64,000 nt of DNA from MWBF01 sp040772005 (GTDB lineage Bacteria; Chloroflexota; Anaerolineae; CG2-30-64-16), in the NCBI GenBank assembly GCA_040772005.1, contig JAXGYZ010000002.1, positions 806,001-870,000 of the forward strand, given 5' to 3'. Below are positions 25,125 to 34,814 of the stretch, piece by piece. Below the pieces are notes generated by a model. The model did not search any database. It saw only the letters and a program-made list of their open reading frames with translations, and had not been told where the DNA came from. The position numbers and the translations under genes are program-made. Every line of letters begins with the position of its first letter. Position 1 is the first letter of the stretch.

Positions 25125-27408
25125 CATTCCCGACCGGCTGAGTCCTCGCGTCGAACGCACGCTGCTGGCGGCGGTTGTCTTGCTCTTCATTGGCCTGGGT
25201 CTCTGGTACAGCCTGGTCGTGCCGCCCTTCGAGAAGCCCGACGAGGTGTATCACTACGCATTTGCGCGACATCTGGCGCAGGGCAACCCGCTGCCGGTGC
25301 AGACGATCGAGGCGACTGGGCCGTGGCTGCACGAGGGCACGCAGGCGCCCCTGTACTACTTCCTGCTGGGCCGGCTCATTGCGGGCATCGACCAGGGCGA
25401 TTTCGACCGGCTCAACGTGCAGAACCCCCAGGTGAATCTCGGCGTGCCGCTTTCACCCGGCAACAAGAACCTGATGCTCTACAGCAGCCGGCCTCTGCCG
25501 CTGCGCGGGACCAACCTCGCAGTGCATGTGGGGCGCTGGTTCTCCCTGGCGCTGGGCTGCCTGGGGCTGCTGCTGACCTGCCTGACCGCCCGCCTGGCGT
25601 TGCCGCCGCGTTCGCTGCTGCCCGTATTGACCGTTCTCCTGGTGGCGGTCATCCCGCAGGTGGCGTTCATCTTCAGCTCGGTCTCGAACGACAGCATGAT
25701 CACCGTGGTCAGCCTCGCCGTCATTTACTGGCTGGCGCGGCTCGTTGCGCGGGACGCCCGTGCGCCGGTCGTCTGGTGGGAGTGGGGCGTGCTTGGCCTG
25801 CTACTTGGTCTGGCCGCGCTGAGCAAGCTGCAAGGGCTTGTGCTCCTCGCGCCCGCGGGCCTGACCATCCTGTGGACCGCCTGGCAGCGTCGTTCATGGC
25901 GGCTGTTCGCGGTCGCGGCGGCGCTCGTTGCAGTGCCCGCCGTCGCGGTGGCTGGCTGGTGGTACTGGCGCAACTACGTGCTCTACGGCGAATGGCTGGC
26001 AGCCAACCGGCTGCTGACCATCACCGGCCTGCGGACCACCCCGCGCACCTGGAACGGCTTTGTCGGCGAGATGAACGGCCTGCGGTACTCGTTTTGGGGG
26101 CTGTTCGGCTGGTTCAATATCCCGCTGCCCGGCTGGATCTACAAGACACTCGACGCGGTCACGCTGCTGGCCTTTGCCGGGCTGGCCGTCTCCGGCATGG
26201 AGGGATGGCGGCGCGACGGGCGAGGCTGGCTCCACGCGCCGATCGCGCGGGTCAGGTTCTTTCTCGGCATCTGGGTCGTCATCCTGGTCGCATTCATGGT
26301 CTATTGGTCCACGTTCGCCACCAGCAGCCAGGGCCGCCTGCTCTTCCCGATGCTGAGCGCGTTCGCGACGTTGCTCATCGCAGGGTTGGGATATTGGGCG
26401 AGCCGGCTGCCGCGCCGGTGGCGTCTGCCCGCGCTCGGCCTGCTGCCGGCTGCGCTCGTCGCCTGCTCGCTTTACAGCCTGCTGGTCGTGCTGCCCGCGG
26501 CATATCGACCGCCGCAAGCCGTGGCCGCGCTGCCTGATGGCGTGCAGGAGATGCAACTCGTCTATGATGAGCAGGTGGAACTGGCGGGCATTGCCCTGCC
26601 AGACGGGCGCTTCCGCCCTGGCGAGAGCGTGCCGGTGACACTGTACCTGGCCGCGCCACACCGGCTGGAGACCAACCTGTTCCTGGTCTTGCAGTTGCTG
26701 GATGAGAATGGCCGCGCCATCGGCAACGTCACCACGCATCCGGGGTGGGGACGGCTCCCGACGAGCATGTGGGAGCCGGGCCGCATCTACGAGGATCGTT
26801 ACGAGGTTCTCATCAGTCAGCCAATCGATCAGCGGTCCCCCCTGAGGGCCTCGGTGTATGTTACGTTTGCACGGCCCGAGGATACGGCTGCGCCGTTGCA
26901 GGCATACAGCGCAGACGGCGCGCCCGCTTCGCCGATGGTCGGCCAGGTCGATGTGATCCCTGCCCGGCCACCTACCCGCGCGGACAGCGGGCTGCTGCCG
27001 GTCGAGGTGACGTTCGGTGACGGTATCCGGTTGACCGGCCAGCGTGTTCCGGCCGCGGCCAGCGCGGGCGGTGAGCTGCCGGTTGCGCTGCTCTGGGAGG
27101 CACAGGCCGCGCCGCAAGGGGAGTACACCGCGTTCGTACACCTGCTGGACGCGAATGGGACACGCCTGGCGGGTTTCGACGAGCCGCCCGCGGCCAACCG
27201 CTACCCGACGCCCTTCTGGCAGCCCGGCGATCGTGTCTTGAGCGAACTCGTCCTGGCGCTGCCGGCCGACCTGCCGGCGGGCGATTACGGGCTGTGGGCG
27301 GGCCTATATCCGAGCGAAAGCGCAGGGGCGGCGCGGCTGCCCGTCGTCGCCAGCGATCAGCCGGTGCAGGATCAGGGCGTCTTGCTCGGCACGGTGACGG
27401 TCAAATGA
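25114..27408 (+). CDS. GT-C-like polytopic protein with two C-terminal beta modules (array member B)
   Basis: 764 residues. After the first helix it has PPFEKPDEVYHYAFARHLAQ, the acidic motif of the DUF2142/GT39-like branch, then about ten membrane segments to about residue 470. Two copies of the array module follow: one starting MQLVYDEQVELAGIAL (TLYLAAP, LPTSMWEPGR), one starting VTFGDGIRLTGQRVP (YTAFVHLLDANGTRLAGFDE, YPTPFWQPGD, LPAGDYGLWAGLYP). The ATG overlaps the end of gene A and the stop overlaps gene C as ATGA, so the genes are translationally coupled. Function beyond membrane glycosyl transfer is not recognisable. Confidence 0.85.
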   Translation: MCPSIPDRLSPRVERTLLAAVVLLFIGLGLWYSLVVPPFEKPDEVYHYAFARHLAQGNPLPVQTIEATGPWLHEGTQAPLYYFLLGRLIAGIDQGDFDRLNVQNPQVNLGVPLSPGNKNLMLYSSRPLPLRGTNLAVHVGRWFSLALGCLGLLLTCLTARLALPPRSLLPVLTVLLVAVIPQVAFIFSSVSNDSMITVVSLAVIYWLARLVARDARAPVVWWEWGVLGLLLGLAALSKLQGLVLLAPAGLTILWTAWQRRSWRLFAVAAALVAVPAVAVAGWWYWRNYVLYGEWLAANRLLTITGLRTTPRTWNGFVGEMNGLRYSFWGLFGWFNIPLPGWIYKTLDAVTLLAFAGLAVSGMEGWRRDGRGWLHAPIARVRFFLGIWVVILVAFMVYWSTFATSSQGRLLFPMLSAFATLLIAGLGYWASRLPRRWRLPALGLLPAALVACSLYSLLVVLPAAYRPPQAVAALPDGVQEMQLVYDEQVELAGIALPDGRFRPGESVPVTLYLAAPHRLETNLFLVLQLLDENGRAIGNVTTHPGWGRLPTSMWEPGRIYEDRYEVLISQPIDQRSPLRASVYVTFARPEDTAAPLQAYSADGAPASPMVGQVDVIPARPPTRADSGLLPVEVTFGDGIRLTGQRVPAAASAGGELPVALLWEAQAAPQGEYTAFVHLLDANGTRLAGFDEPPAANRYPTPFWQPGDRVLSELVLALPADLPAGDYGLWAGLYPSESAGAARLPVVASDQPVQDQGVLLGTVTVK

Positions 27409-30400
27409 GGCGGCCGGTCCCGCTGTGCGGCCTGCTGCTCTTGCTGCTCCTGGCCGCCTTTGCCCTGCGGCTGTACCGGCTCGACCTGCAGGATGTCTGG
27501 TGGGACGAGGCGCGCAACATCGAGGTGGCCGCGCGGCCCGTGGCCGAAATCGCGACCGCAGGCGAACTGGACATCCACCCGCCGGTCTACTTCTACCTGC
27601 TGCACGGCTGGATGGGATTGGCAGGCGGCAGCGCGTTTGCCATCCGCTTCCTGTCCGCGTGGTTCGGCGTGCTGTTCATCGCGCTGATGTACGGCCTGGG
27701 CCGCCGCACGGGAGGGCCGTGGGCCGGTGCTGGCACGGCCATCGCGGCCGCGTTCCTGCCCTTTCTGCTCGGAGAGGCGCAGGAAGCGCGCATGTACACG
27801 ATGACGCTGGCCTGGCTGGCCGCAGCCGCACTGGTCGTTCCTGCAGCCCTGGCTCGGTCCGAGACCGGCCAGAGCGGAGGAAAGAGGGCTCCGGCCGGTC
27901 TCCGACCGAGCCGGCGACAAAGTATCCTCTGGATCGCCTTCGCCGTCTTCTCCGCCCTGGCCCTGCTGACGCATTATGCCGCGGTGTTCGCGCTCGTCCC
28001 GCTGTGGGGCTGGGCAGGGCTCCGCGCGCTGTTCGCGCTGCCCCGCAGATGGGTGTACATCTGGCCGCGGCTGAAACCGCTGCTGCTCGCGGGCCTGCTG
28101 ACCGCGCTGCTCTGCCTGCCGGGGCTGCCGGTCGCGCTGCGCCAGATTCCCGGCTACCGCAACCCCAACCTCGTCGTCCCGCAGGTGAGCGGTTTTCTGG
28201 CGGAACTGGCGCGCGTCTACAGCCTGGGCGAGCACTTCGACCCGGTGGGGGCTCGCCCCTGGATGCTGGCGCTTGGCGTGTTGCTCGCCGGCGGGTGGCT
28301 GGCCGTGCTCATAGGCTCGCTTCGGCAGCACCTGGCGCGCACGCGCAGGTATCCTGAGCGGGGGAACGACTCAAGACAGCCGGCGCACAACGGTCAGTCG
28401 AAGGATGCGGAGACGCTCGGCCCGACGACCGCCGCTCGCTGCGGCCCGATCCTGCTCGCCCTCCTGTGGGCCTTGCTGCCCCTCCTCATCTACTACCTGG
28501 TCATCAGCGACCGCGCCACCTCCGCCACGCGCTACATCAGCGTCGCGCTGCCCGGCTGGCTGCTGCTGGCGGGGCTTGCGCTGGCAGGCTGGGCGCGGCT
28601 GCACCGCGGCCTGGGGCTGCTGGCCGCGGCCGCGCTCGTCGCGATGATGGTTCCCGGGCTGCACACGGACCTCACCGACACGCGCTTCTTCCGCGATGAC
28701 ACGCGCGGCCTCATCGCGTGGCTGGACGAGCACTCCGACCCTGCCCGCGACCTCATCCTGGTGGATCAGCGTTACCCCTTCGGCTTCTATTACGACCGCT
28801 GGGACAGCCTGGCCGGCGGCTTTCCGCCCGCCGAGCCGGCGAACCGGACGCCGGCGCAGTACCTCTTCGTGGACCTCAACACGCTGGCCGACCGGCTGAC
28901 GCAGCTCACGCAGGGCCGCGCGCGGGTGTACTGGGTGCGCTGGTTCGAGTCGGACACGGACCCGCGCGGGGCCGTCCCGTTCATGCTGGAGAAGTTCGGC
29001 ACGCAGGAGGGCGAGGCGGCGTTTCGTGGCTACACGTTGACCTGGTATGCCATCGCGCCGGACACGCGCTTCGAACTGGTGCAGTCGTTGGCCGCAGCGG
29101 ACGCCCGCTTTGGCAACCAGGTCCGGCTGGACGGGAGCGCGTTCGGCGGGCATGGCGCGGGCTCCACGAGCACGCTGGACGAAGTGCGCGTCGCGACTGC
29201 TCCCGCGGACAGGCCCGTCTGGGCCGTCGTGCGCTGGGCGCCGCTGCCGGGCGCGAGTGCTCCCGAGACGGCGCTGCGCCAGGGGCTCAAAGCAACGCTC
29301 GTCCTGGAGGATGCCAACGGGCTGATCGTTGCGCGGGATGACCGGCCCGTGGTCAACGACCGGCACCTGGCCCCGGCCCAGTGGACGACGGACGCGCGGC
29401 CGCTCGGCGTCTTCCTGCTGCACCCCGAGCCCGCCACCGCGCCCGGCCGGTACACGCTCAAGCTGGCCGTCTATGATCCCGTGACCCTGGCGCAGTTGTC
29501 CGCAGCCGGGCCCCGCGCCGAGGGACCGTTCGTGACGCTGGGTGAGATGACCCTCACGCGTGCAACCCGACCTGCGGCCGTCGAGGAGTTGCCGCTGGAC
29601 GCGCCGATGTCGTTCGCCTGGCGCGGATTGCGTCTGCTGGGCCGCGGTCCCCTGCCCGCGACGCTCAGCCCCGGCGACCGCCTCGCCGTGGACCTCTACT
29701 GGCAGGCGGAGCAGGCGTCCCTGCCGGAGATGCAGGCGCAGTTCGAGCTGCTGCCGCTCGCGGTGGAGCCGTCCGCAACGCCGGTGACCCATGCGGCCGC
29801 GCTTGCCAACGGGTACACTTCGGACGCCTGGGCTGCCGGCGAAACCGTGCGCGACCGGCAGGTCTGGCAGCTACCGTCCGACGCAGCCAACGGCGCGTAT
29901 CGCCTGGTGCTGCGGCTGCTCGCCGGAGACGAGACATCCCCTGCGGTCGAGCTCGGCCAGACGGAGATCGCGGGCCGGGCCCATAGCTTCGAGCCGCCTG
30001 CTGTAATCGAGCGCACATCGGGGGCGACGTTCGGCGCGCTGGGCCGGCTGCTCGGCTACGACGGGCCGGTCATCACCGGCGACACGCTCGCCTTAACCCT
30101 CTACTGGCAGGCGCTCGGCCCCAGCGCTGCGCCGCACAACGTTTCAGTTCAGTTGCTCGATGCCGGCGGTGTCCTGGCTGCACAGCGCGACCAGCCGCCC
30201 GGCGACGGCGCGTATCCGACGACCGGCTGGCTGGCCGGCGAAGTCCTCGCGGATGCCTACCGGTTTGACCTGCCGCCTGATCTGCCGAGCGGGACCTACA
30301 CGGTGATTGTCAAGCTCTACGATGCCACCAGCTTCGCGCCCCTCCCCGTAACCCTGCCCGACGGCAGCGAGGCAGGCGAGTACCTGCGCATCGCGGAGGT

Positions 30401-30410
30401 CGAACGATAG
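27405..30410 (+). CDS. GT-C-like polytopic protein with three C-terminal beta modules and two in-frame repeats (array member C)
   Basis: 1001 residues, the largest of the array. DVWWDEARNIEVA follows the first helix, as in PMT-like enzymes; roughly ten helices extend to about residue 420. The rest is soluble: a segment with AHALL-type loops, then beta modules beginning near FGNQVRLDGSAFGG, FAWRGLRLLGRGPL and FGALGRLLGYDGP (TLYWQALG, YPTTGWLAGEVLADAY, LPSGTYTVIVKLYDA). Two hydrophilic inter-helix loops are made of palindromic repeats (27851-27912 and 28350-28407). ATG at 27405 overlaps gene B as ATGA. It ends the first coupled half of the array. Confidence 0.85.
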   Translation: MRRPVPLCGLLLLLLLAAFALRLYRLDLQDVWWDEARNIEVAARPVAEIATAGELDIHPPVYFYLLHGWMGLAGGSAFAIRFLSAWFGVLFIALMYGLGRRTGGPWAGAGTAIAAAFLPFLLGEAQEARMYTMTLAWLAAAALVVPAALARSETGQSGGKRAPAGLRPSRRQSILWIAFAVFSALALLTHYAAVFALVPLWGWAGLRALFALPRRWVYIWPRLKPLLLAGLLTALLCLPGLPVALRQIPGYRNPNLVVPQVSGFLAELARVYSLGEHFDPVGARPWMLALGVLLAGGWLAVLIGSLRQHLARTRRYPERGNDSRQPAHNGQSKDAETLGPTTAARCGPILLALLWALLPLLIYYLVISDRATSATRYISVALPGWLLLAGLALAGWARLHRGLGLLAAAALVAMMVPGLHTDLTDTRFFRDDTRGLIAWLDEHSDPARDLILVDQRYPFGFYYDRWDSLAGGFPPAEPANRTPAQYLFVDLNTLADRLTQLTQGRARVYWVRWFESDTDPRGAVPFMLEKFGTQEGEAAFRGYTLTWYAIAPDTRFELVQSLAAADARFGNQVRLDGSAFGGHGAGSTSTLDEVRVATAPADRPVWAVVRWAPLPGASAPETALRQGLKATLVLEDANGLIVARDDRPVVNDRHLAPAQWTTDARPLGVFLLHPEPATAPGRYTLKLAVYDPVTLAQLSAAGPRAEGPFVTLGEMTLTRATRPAAVEELPLDAPMSFAWRGLRLLGRGPLPATLSPGDRLAVDLYWQAEQASLPEMQAQFELLPLAVEPSATPVTHAAALANGYTSDAWAAGETVRDRQVWQLPSDAANGAYRLVLRLLAGDETSPAVELGQTEIAGRAHSFEPPAVIERTSGATFGALGRLLGYDGPVITGDTLALTLYWQALGPSAAPHNVSVQLLDAGGVLAAQRDQPPGDGAYPTTGWLAGEVLADAYRFDLPPDLPSGTYTVIVKLYDATSFAPLPVTLPDGSEAGEYLRIAEVER
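27851..27912. repeat. GGTCGGAGACCGGCC palindrome in frame inside gene C
   Basis: GGCTCGGTCCGAGACCGGCC faces GGCCGGTCTCCGACCGAGCC with a short spacer. It is translated as RSETGQSGG ... AGLRPSRRQ between two membrane helices. A second member lies at 36081-36167 in gene F. Confidence 0.92.
28350..28407. repeat. CATCCTGAGCGG/AGTCGAAGGATG repeat in frame inside gene C
   Basis: ATCCTGAGCGGGGGAACGAC at one end and CAGTCGAAGGATG at the other. It is translated as YPERGNDSRQPAHNGQSKDAE in an inter-helix loop. Related copies are in genes D, E and G. Confidence 0.85.
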
Positions 30411-30417
30411 GGGCCCA

Positions 30418-30484
30418 CGCAGAGCCGCCAGGGACGCAAAGAGTCGATATAGATTCACTTGGCGCTCTTTGCGTCTTTGTGTGA
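30418..30484. repeat. ACGCAGAG...GCAAAGAG palindrome between genes C and D
   Basis: ACGCAGAGCCGCCAGGGACG then CAAAGAG faces CTTGGCGCTCTTTGCGTCTT TGTGTGA. It is intergenic and precedes the promoter of gene D; no T-run. Confidence 0.85.
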
Positions 30485-30516
30485 GCTCTTCGTCCACCGC
30501 CGCGCACGGGGAACCT

Positions 30517-30545
30517 TTGACGCGCGAGCGCGCCGATGCTAAAAT
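30517..30545 (+). promoter_or_regulatory. Internal promoter of the GT-C array (before gene D)
   Basis: TTGACG (30517-30522), a 17-base spacer and TAAAAT (30540-30545) with an extended TG. It splits the array into two transcription units: A-C and D-G. Confidence 0.75.
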
Positions 30546-30621
30546 GGCTGCCATCGTGCGAACACAATTTGCACACCCGCGCCTGCACGCGCGGCAGCGA
30601 GTCGCCCGCAGAAAGCTTCGC

Positions 30622-32988
30622 ATGTCGCTACCGCTCACTCCTTCCTCGCGGTCCGCCGCGGGTGAGAGGCCAGATCGCTTGCTTGCGGCCGCCCTGTTTG
30701 TCTTCCTGCTGTTTCTTTACCTATTGACCTACAGCGGCGCGCCGCATAACCCGGACGAGTGGTTCTACCTCGACGGCACGCAGGCCGCGCTGCGCGGCGA
30801 TGCCGCCGGGGTGCAGGCGCACGGCTGGCTTTTTTCGTGGCTGATTGCCCCGTTCTATGCCCTGTCCATGCTGGTTCCCGGCACCGGCAGCTTCCAGGCC
30901 GCGCTGCTCCTGAATATCGTCATCACCGCGGCCACCGCAACATTCCTGTATCTGGCTCTGGCCGAGTTGAACTACTCAACACGGCTGCGCCTCGCCGCGG
31001 GGCTGGCCTACGGCCTCTGCACGCTGGCATGGCCCTACAGCCATTACCTGTTTCGCGAGCCTGCGGCGGGGCTGGCCTTGCTGGTTGCGACGTGGGGCGT
31101 GCTCCGCTTCTGGCGGGCCGGGCGACTGCTGCCGCTGCTGGCCGCGGCAGTCGCGTTCGTGTGCGCGGTGGCGGTGAAGCAGACGACGCTGGCCTTTCTG
31201 CCGGTCTATGGCGTGGTCGGGCTGGCGTGGGTGTATCGTAGTGTGTGGAGCGGGCATCCTTCGACTACGTGCGTCGCACGGCCAGGCTTTGCCCGGCACG
31301 GACGCTCATCCGCCCAGGATGGTTCGACTGCCGGCGGCTTTGAGCAACTGCCCAGCGGTGCGCGGTTGGCAACAGCCGTGGCCGCAGTTCTAGTCGGCGT
31401 GCTTGCCCTCGTCTGGCTCGCAGGAAGGGTGCCCGCGTATGTGTGGACGCTGCCCCGGCCCGGAATCTTCGCCGCGCTGTGGGTCAGCCCCGGGTGGGGG
31501 CTGTTCTTCTTTTCGCCGGTGCTCGTCATAGCCGGTATCGGCGCGGTCGTATCGGCACGGCAGCACCCGGTCGCTGCGTGGCTGAGCTGGGGCGGCGGTC
31601 TGCTCTACATTCTGCTCTCGACCACGAATCCCTTCTGGTGGGGCTATTGGGCGTTCGGCCCGCGACAGTTGGTCCCGCTGCTGCCGCTGTTCTGCCTGGC
31701 GCTGCCTGCCGGGTATGTCTGGCTGGTGGCTCGGCTCGGCAGCGCAGGCAAAGCACTTGCGGTGGCGCTTGCCGCGCTCAGCGCGGGCGTGCAGCTCCTG
31801 GGCGTCGCGGTGCCGTTCAACGTCTACACGCGCGCAGTGCTGTTCGCAGGCAATGTCGGCGGCGCGGATGTCACCTGGAACTGGGCGCTCTGGCCCATTC
31901 CGGGGATGCTGCGCTTCCTCCGTCCGCAGGTGCTCGATTTCGCCTGGGTGACGGGCCGCCTGGGACAGGTGGATGTGGCCGGCTCGCTCCTGGCGCCATT
32001 GCTAGCCGGCGCGGTCCTGGCAGGGGGATGGCTGCTCTGGGTTGCCCGGCGCAGGGTGCACCGCGGCGTGTCTGTGATGATCACGGGGCTCCTGCTGGTG
32101 GGCTGGCTCGTGCTATCGGTCTACCTGCTCCGCTATGTCTATCTCGATGAGCGGTACACGCCAGAACTGGGCTACCCCGCGGCCGCGCAGACCGTGGCCG
32201 AGCAGACGCGGCCCGGCGACGTGCTCATCACCGACCTCTGGACCGAGAATCTGACCGGGCCGGCCGTTGCGCTGGTCAACTACTGTCGCGGGGGCTGCCC
32301 TCCGCGCTTGGATCTGACGCGCGAGAACCTCACCGACCGGGAGCAGGACTGGCAGGCGCGGCACGCCGCAGACCTGGCCGAATACGACCGGGCCTGGCTC
32401 GTGCTGGAGCGTGTGACCGAGGGCGATGCCAACAGCATCGTCGAGCGGTGGCTCGGTGATATCGGGTATGGCGCGGGCTGCGCGTGGCGCGGGCCGCAGG
32501 TGCGGCTGTGCCGGTATGACCTGGTTGCAGGCGCGCCTGTCGCGCCGGAGACACAGCAGGCTCGCTTCGGAGCGGGCATCGAGCTTACCGATGTGGAGAT
32601 CCGGCTGCGCGGGCAGCACGCTGCGGCGGGCTATCTGCTGCCGGGCGAGACGGTGCAGGCGGCGCTGGCGTGGCGCGCGGACCAGCCGCCGGACGCAGAC
32701 ATCGTGCTCTCGCTGCAACTGCTCCGCGGTGATGGGCAGCTTGCCGCGGGGCTGGATCATCGGCCCGGCAACGGCTTCCGGCCCGTCTCCGGCTGGCAGC
32801 CGGGCGAGCGCATCACTGACCGCCTCGCGCTGGCCCTGCCGCCCGATGCACCGGCGGGCAGCTACACGCTCAACGTGCTGCTGTACGACGCGCAGACGGG
32901 AGAACGTTTGATGGTGCAGACCGCGGACGGTGCGGCAGGCGATGCGCTGACGCTGGCCCACGTCCCGGTGCGGGAGGGTCAGCCATGA
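30622..32988 (+). CDS. GT-C-like polytopic protein (array member D)
   Basis: 788 residues from the ATG at 30622; upstream in-frame codons lie before the likely transcription start or lack a ribosome-binding site. It has an acidic loop APHNPDEWFYLDGTQAAL after the first helix, then about eleven hydrophobic segments to about residue 500. A soluble region follows with VLITDLWTENL and a CRGGCPPR cysteine pair, then one array module (FGAGIELTDVEIRL, AALAWRADQPPD, VSGWQPGERITDRLALALP, GSYTLNVLLYDAQTGERL). A repeat-derived loop spans 31256-31332. Its stop overlaps gene E as ATGA. Confidence 0.83.
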   Translation: MSLPLTPSSRSAAGERPDRLLAAALFVFLLFLYLLTYSGAPHNPDEWFYLDGTQAALRGDAAGVQAHGWLFSWLIAPFYALSMLVPGTGSFQAALLLNIVITAATATFLYLALAELNYSTRLRLAAGLAYGLCTLAWPYSHYLFREPAAGLALLVATWGVLRFWRAGRLLPLLAAAVAFVCAVAVKQTTLAFLPVYGVVGLAWVYRSVWSGHPSTTCVARPGFARHGRSSAQDGSTAGGFEQLPSGARLATAVAAVLVGVLALVWLAGRVPAYVWTLPRPGIFAALWVSPGWGLFFFSPVLVIAGIGAVVSARQHPVAAWLSWGGGLLYILLSTTNPFWWGYWAFGPRQLVPLLPLFCLALPAGYVWLVARLGSAGKALAVALAALSAGVQLLGVAVPFNVYTRAVLFAGNVGGADVTWNWALWPIPGMLRFLRPQVLDFAWVTGRLGQVDVAGSLLAPLLAGAVLAGGWLLWVARRRVHRGVSVMITGLLLVGWLVLSVYLLRYVYLDERYTPELGYPAAAQTVAEQTRPGDVLITDLWTENLTGPAVALVNYCRGGCPPRLDLTRENLTDREQDWQARHAADLAEYDRAWLVLERVTEGDANSIVERWLGDIGYGAGCAWRGPQVRLCRYDLVAGAPVAPETQQARFGAGIELTDVEIRLRGQHAAAGYLLPGETVQAALAWRADQPPDADIVLSLQLLRGDGQLAAGLDHRPGNGFRPVSGWQPGERITDRLALALPPDAPAGSYTLNVLLYDAQTGERLMVQTADGAAGDALTLAHVPVREGQP
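31256..31332. repeat. CATCCTTCGACTACGTGCG element in frame inside gene D
   Basis: GCATCCTTCGACTACGTGCG TCGCACGGCCAGGC runs to CCGCCCAGGATGGTTCGACTG. Its first 25 bases are the reverse complement (two mismatches) of the CGACGCACGCAGTCGAAGGATG end of the gene G element. It is translated as HPSTTCVARPGFARHGRSSA in an inter-helix loop. Confidence 0.88.
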
Positions 32989-34814
32989 CCGCTCTCAACC
33001 GAGACCGTTACTGGCGCGCGGGCCTCGTGCTCCTGCTGTTCCTCCGGCTCGTGCTCGGCCTCGCCTACAGCGCGCTCAATCCGCTCGGTGAAGCGCCGGA
33101 CGAGGCCGACCACTACGCCTATGCGGTCTACATCGGCCAGGAAGGCCGGCTGCCGGAGGGCACGACGGTCACGCAGGGCAAACATCCGCCGCTCTATTAC
33201 CTGTTGGCCGCGGCCGCGGGTCGCGCCGCAGGGCTGGATTTCGACTTCCTGGCCGCGAACCCGGATGTCGGCGTCACCGCAGACGCGCTCGCCCCGAACT
33301 TTTTCATCCATACGGCGCTCGAAGCGTGGCCGTGGCAGGCCGGGCCGCTCGCCATGCATCTGGCGCGGGGGGTTTCGGTGCTGGCGGGCCTGCTGCTCGT
33401 CCTTGCGACCTACGGGTTGGGCCGCGGCTTGTGGCCCGCGCGGCCGGAGATTGCCCTGGCCGGCGCAGCCTTCGTCGCCTTCCTGCCGGAATCGCTCTTC
33501 GTCGGCGGCGCAGTCACCAACGATATGCTGGCCGCTGCGCTGGCTGCCGTAGCGTTGTGGTGGGCCCTAGGGGGCCAGCCCTGGCCCGCCGCGCTGGTCA
33601 CGGGGGTCGCGCTGGGCCTGGGCTTCCTGACGAAGGCGAGCGTCATCGCAATCTGGCCGGTGGCGGCGCTGGCGCTGCTGCTCGGTGACGGCTGGCGCAT
33701 CCGCCGGCCCTTCCGCCATCTCGAACGCTTCATCCTGACCGCGGTCATCGCTACGGCCATCGCCGTGCCCTGGCTCTGGCGCAACTGGACGCTCTACGGC
33801 GATCCGCTCGGCACGCCCGTCGTGCTCGGCACGATCGACCGCCGCACAGCGCCCCTCGACCTCCTCTGGCTGGCCCGCGGCTGGTTCCTGAGCTTCTGGG
33901 GCAAGTTCGGCGGCGCAGGTCATATCGCCCTGCCCTGGCCCCTGTATGCCCTGTGGGGTGTCATCGCCGCGGGCGCTGTCGCGGGCGCGGTGAAGGTTGC
34001 AGGTTACAGGTTGAAGGTTGCGCGCGAAGGCGAGCGTCCTTCGACTGGCGGTAGTGAGCCAATGAGTTTGAGCCGTTCACCCGCTCAGGATGCCTTCCAC
34101 ACGGGAGCGCAGTCAACGCCGGCTGAAGCCTCGACTCCCAATCTCGCCGCCGTCCGTTGGCTGGTGCTGGCGGGCGCGCCGTTGCTCGTCATGCTTTCGA
34201 TGGTATCATACAGCCAGGTCGCGCTCGGCACGGACCAGGGACGGCTCCTGTTTCCTGCCCTGGCCCCCATCGGACTGCTCGTCGCCGCGGGATTGGCCGC
34301 ATGGCTGCCGGTGGGCCGGTCACGCTGGCTCGCGCCTGCGCTGGCGGGCGTGATGCTCCTGGCCGCGTTGTTGGCGCTCCAGCTCGGCATCCGGCAGCCC
34401 TTTGCGCCGCCAATCGCACCTGCGGCTGAGGTCGCGAGCGCAAGGCCGGTGCAGGCCGCGGTTGGGCCGCTGGAGCTGGTTGCGGCTGCATGGTCGCCTG
34501 ACACCGGCACAGAGCCGCCGCTCACGCTCTACTGGCGCGCGATGCAGCCGGTGGCCGTGGACCTGCGCGTGATTTTCCGCGTGTACGGGAGCGACGGCGC
34601 GGTGCTGTGGGAGTGGAAGCGTTCGCCGGGCGCGGGCCGCTACAGCACGGATCGCTGGCAGCCCGCGCAGGTGATTCGCGATCCGTATCGCATTCCGGAT
34701 GAGGCGATGGCCGCGCTGTCCCGCGCAGACGTGACGGTATACGCGTTCCCGGATGAAACGCCGCTGGGCCGGGCGGATGTGCCCTTGCCCGGTAACTTCC
34801 CCCCCGCTGAGTGA
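32985..34814 (+). CDS. GT-C-like polytopic protein (array member E)
   Basis: 609 residues. The motif NPLGEAPDEADHYAYAVYIG after the first helix groups it with gene B. About ten membrane segments reach residue 495; one short array module closes the protein (VGPLELVAAAW, LTLYWRAMQPV, YSTDRWQPAQVIRDPYRI). The loop between helices near residues 338-388 is made of three different repeat families (34001-34138). Start overlaps gene D as ATGA and stop overlaps gene F by one base. Confidence 0.83.
   Translation: MTALNRDRYWRAGLVLLLFLRLVLGLAYSALNPLGEAPDEADHYAYAVYIGQEGRLPEGTTVTQGKHPPLYYLLAAAAGRAAGLDFDFLAANPDVGVTADALAPNFFIHTALEAWPWQAGPLAMHLARGVSVLAGLLLVLATYGLGRGLWPARPEIALAGAAFVAFLPESLFVGGAVTNDMLAAALAAVALWWALGGQPWPAALVTGVALGLGFLTKASVIAIWPVAALALLLGDGWRIRRPFRHLERFILTAVIATAIAVPWLWRNWTLYGDPLGTPVVLGTIDRRTAPLDLLWLARGWFLSFWGKFGGAGHIALPWPLYALWGVIAAGAVAGAVKVAGYRLKVAREGERPSTGGSEPMSLSRSPAQDAFHTGAQSTPAEASTPNLAAVRWLVLAGAPLLVMLSMVSYSQVALGTDQGRLLFPALAPIGLLVAAGLAAWLPVGRSRWLAPALAGVMLLAALLALQLGIRQPFAPPIAPAAEVASARPVQAAVGPLELVAAAWSPDTGTEPPLTLYWRAMQPVAVDLRVIFRVYGSDGAVLWEWKRSPGAGRYSTDRWQPAQVIRDPYRIPDEAMAALSRADVTVYAFPDETPLGRADVPLPGNFPPAE
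34001..34138. repeat. Composite of three repeat families in frame inside gene E
   Basis: In order: AGGTTGCAGGTTACAGGTTG (34001-34020), GTCCTTCGACTGG with TTGAGCCGTTCACCCGCTCAGGATG (34037-34094), and GCCGGCTGAAGCCTCGACTCC (34118-34138). Each is a family seen elsewhere. Together they encode one hydrophilic loop including LSRSPAQDA, also found in gene G. Confidence 0.88.
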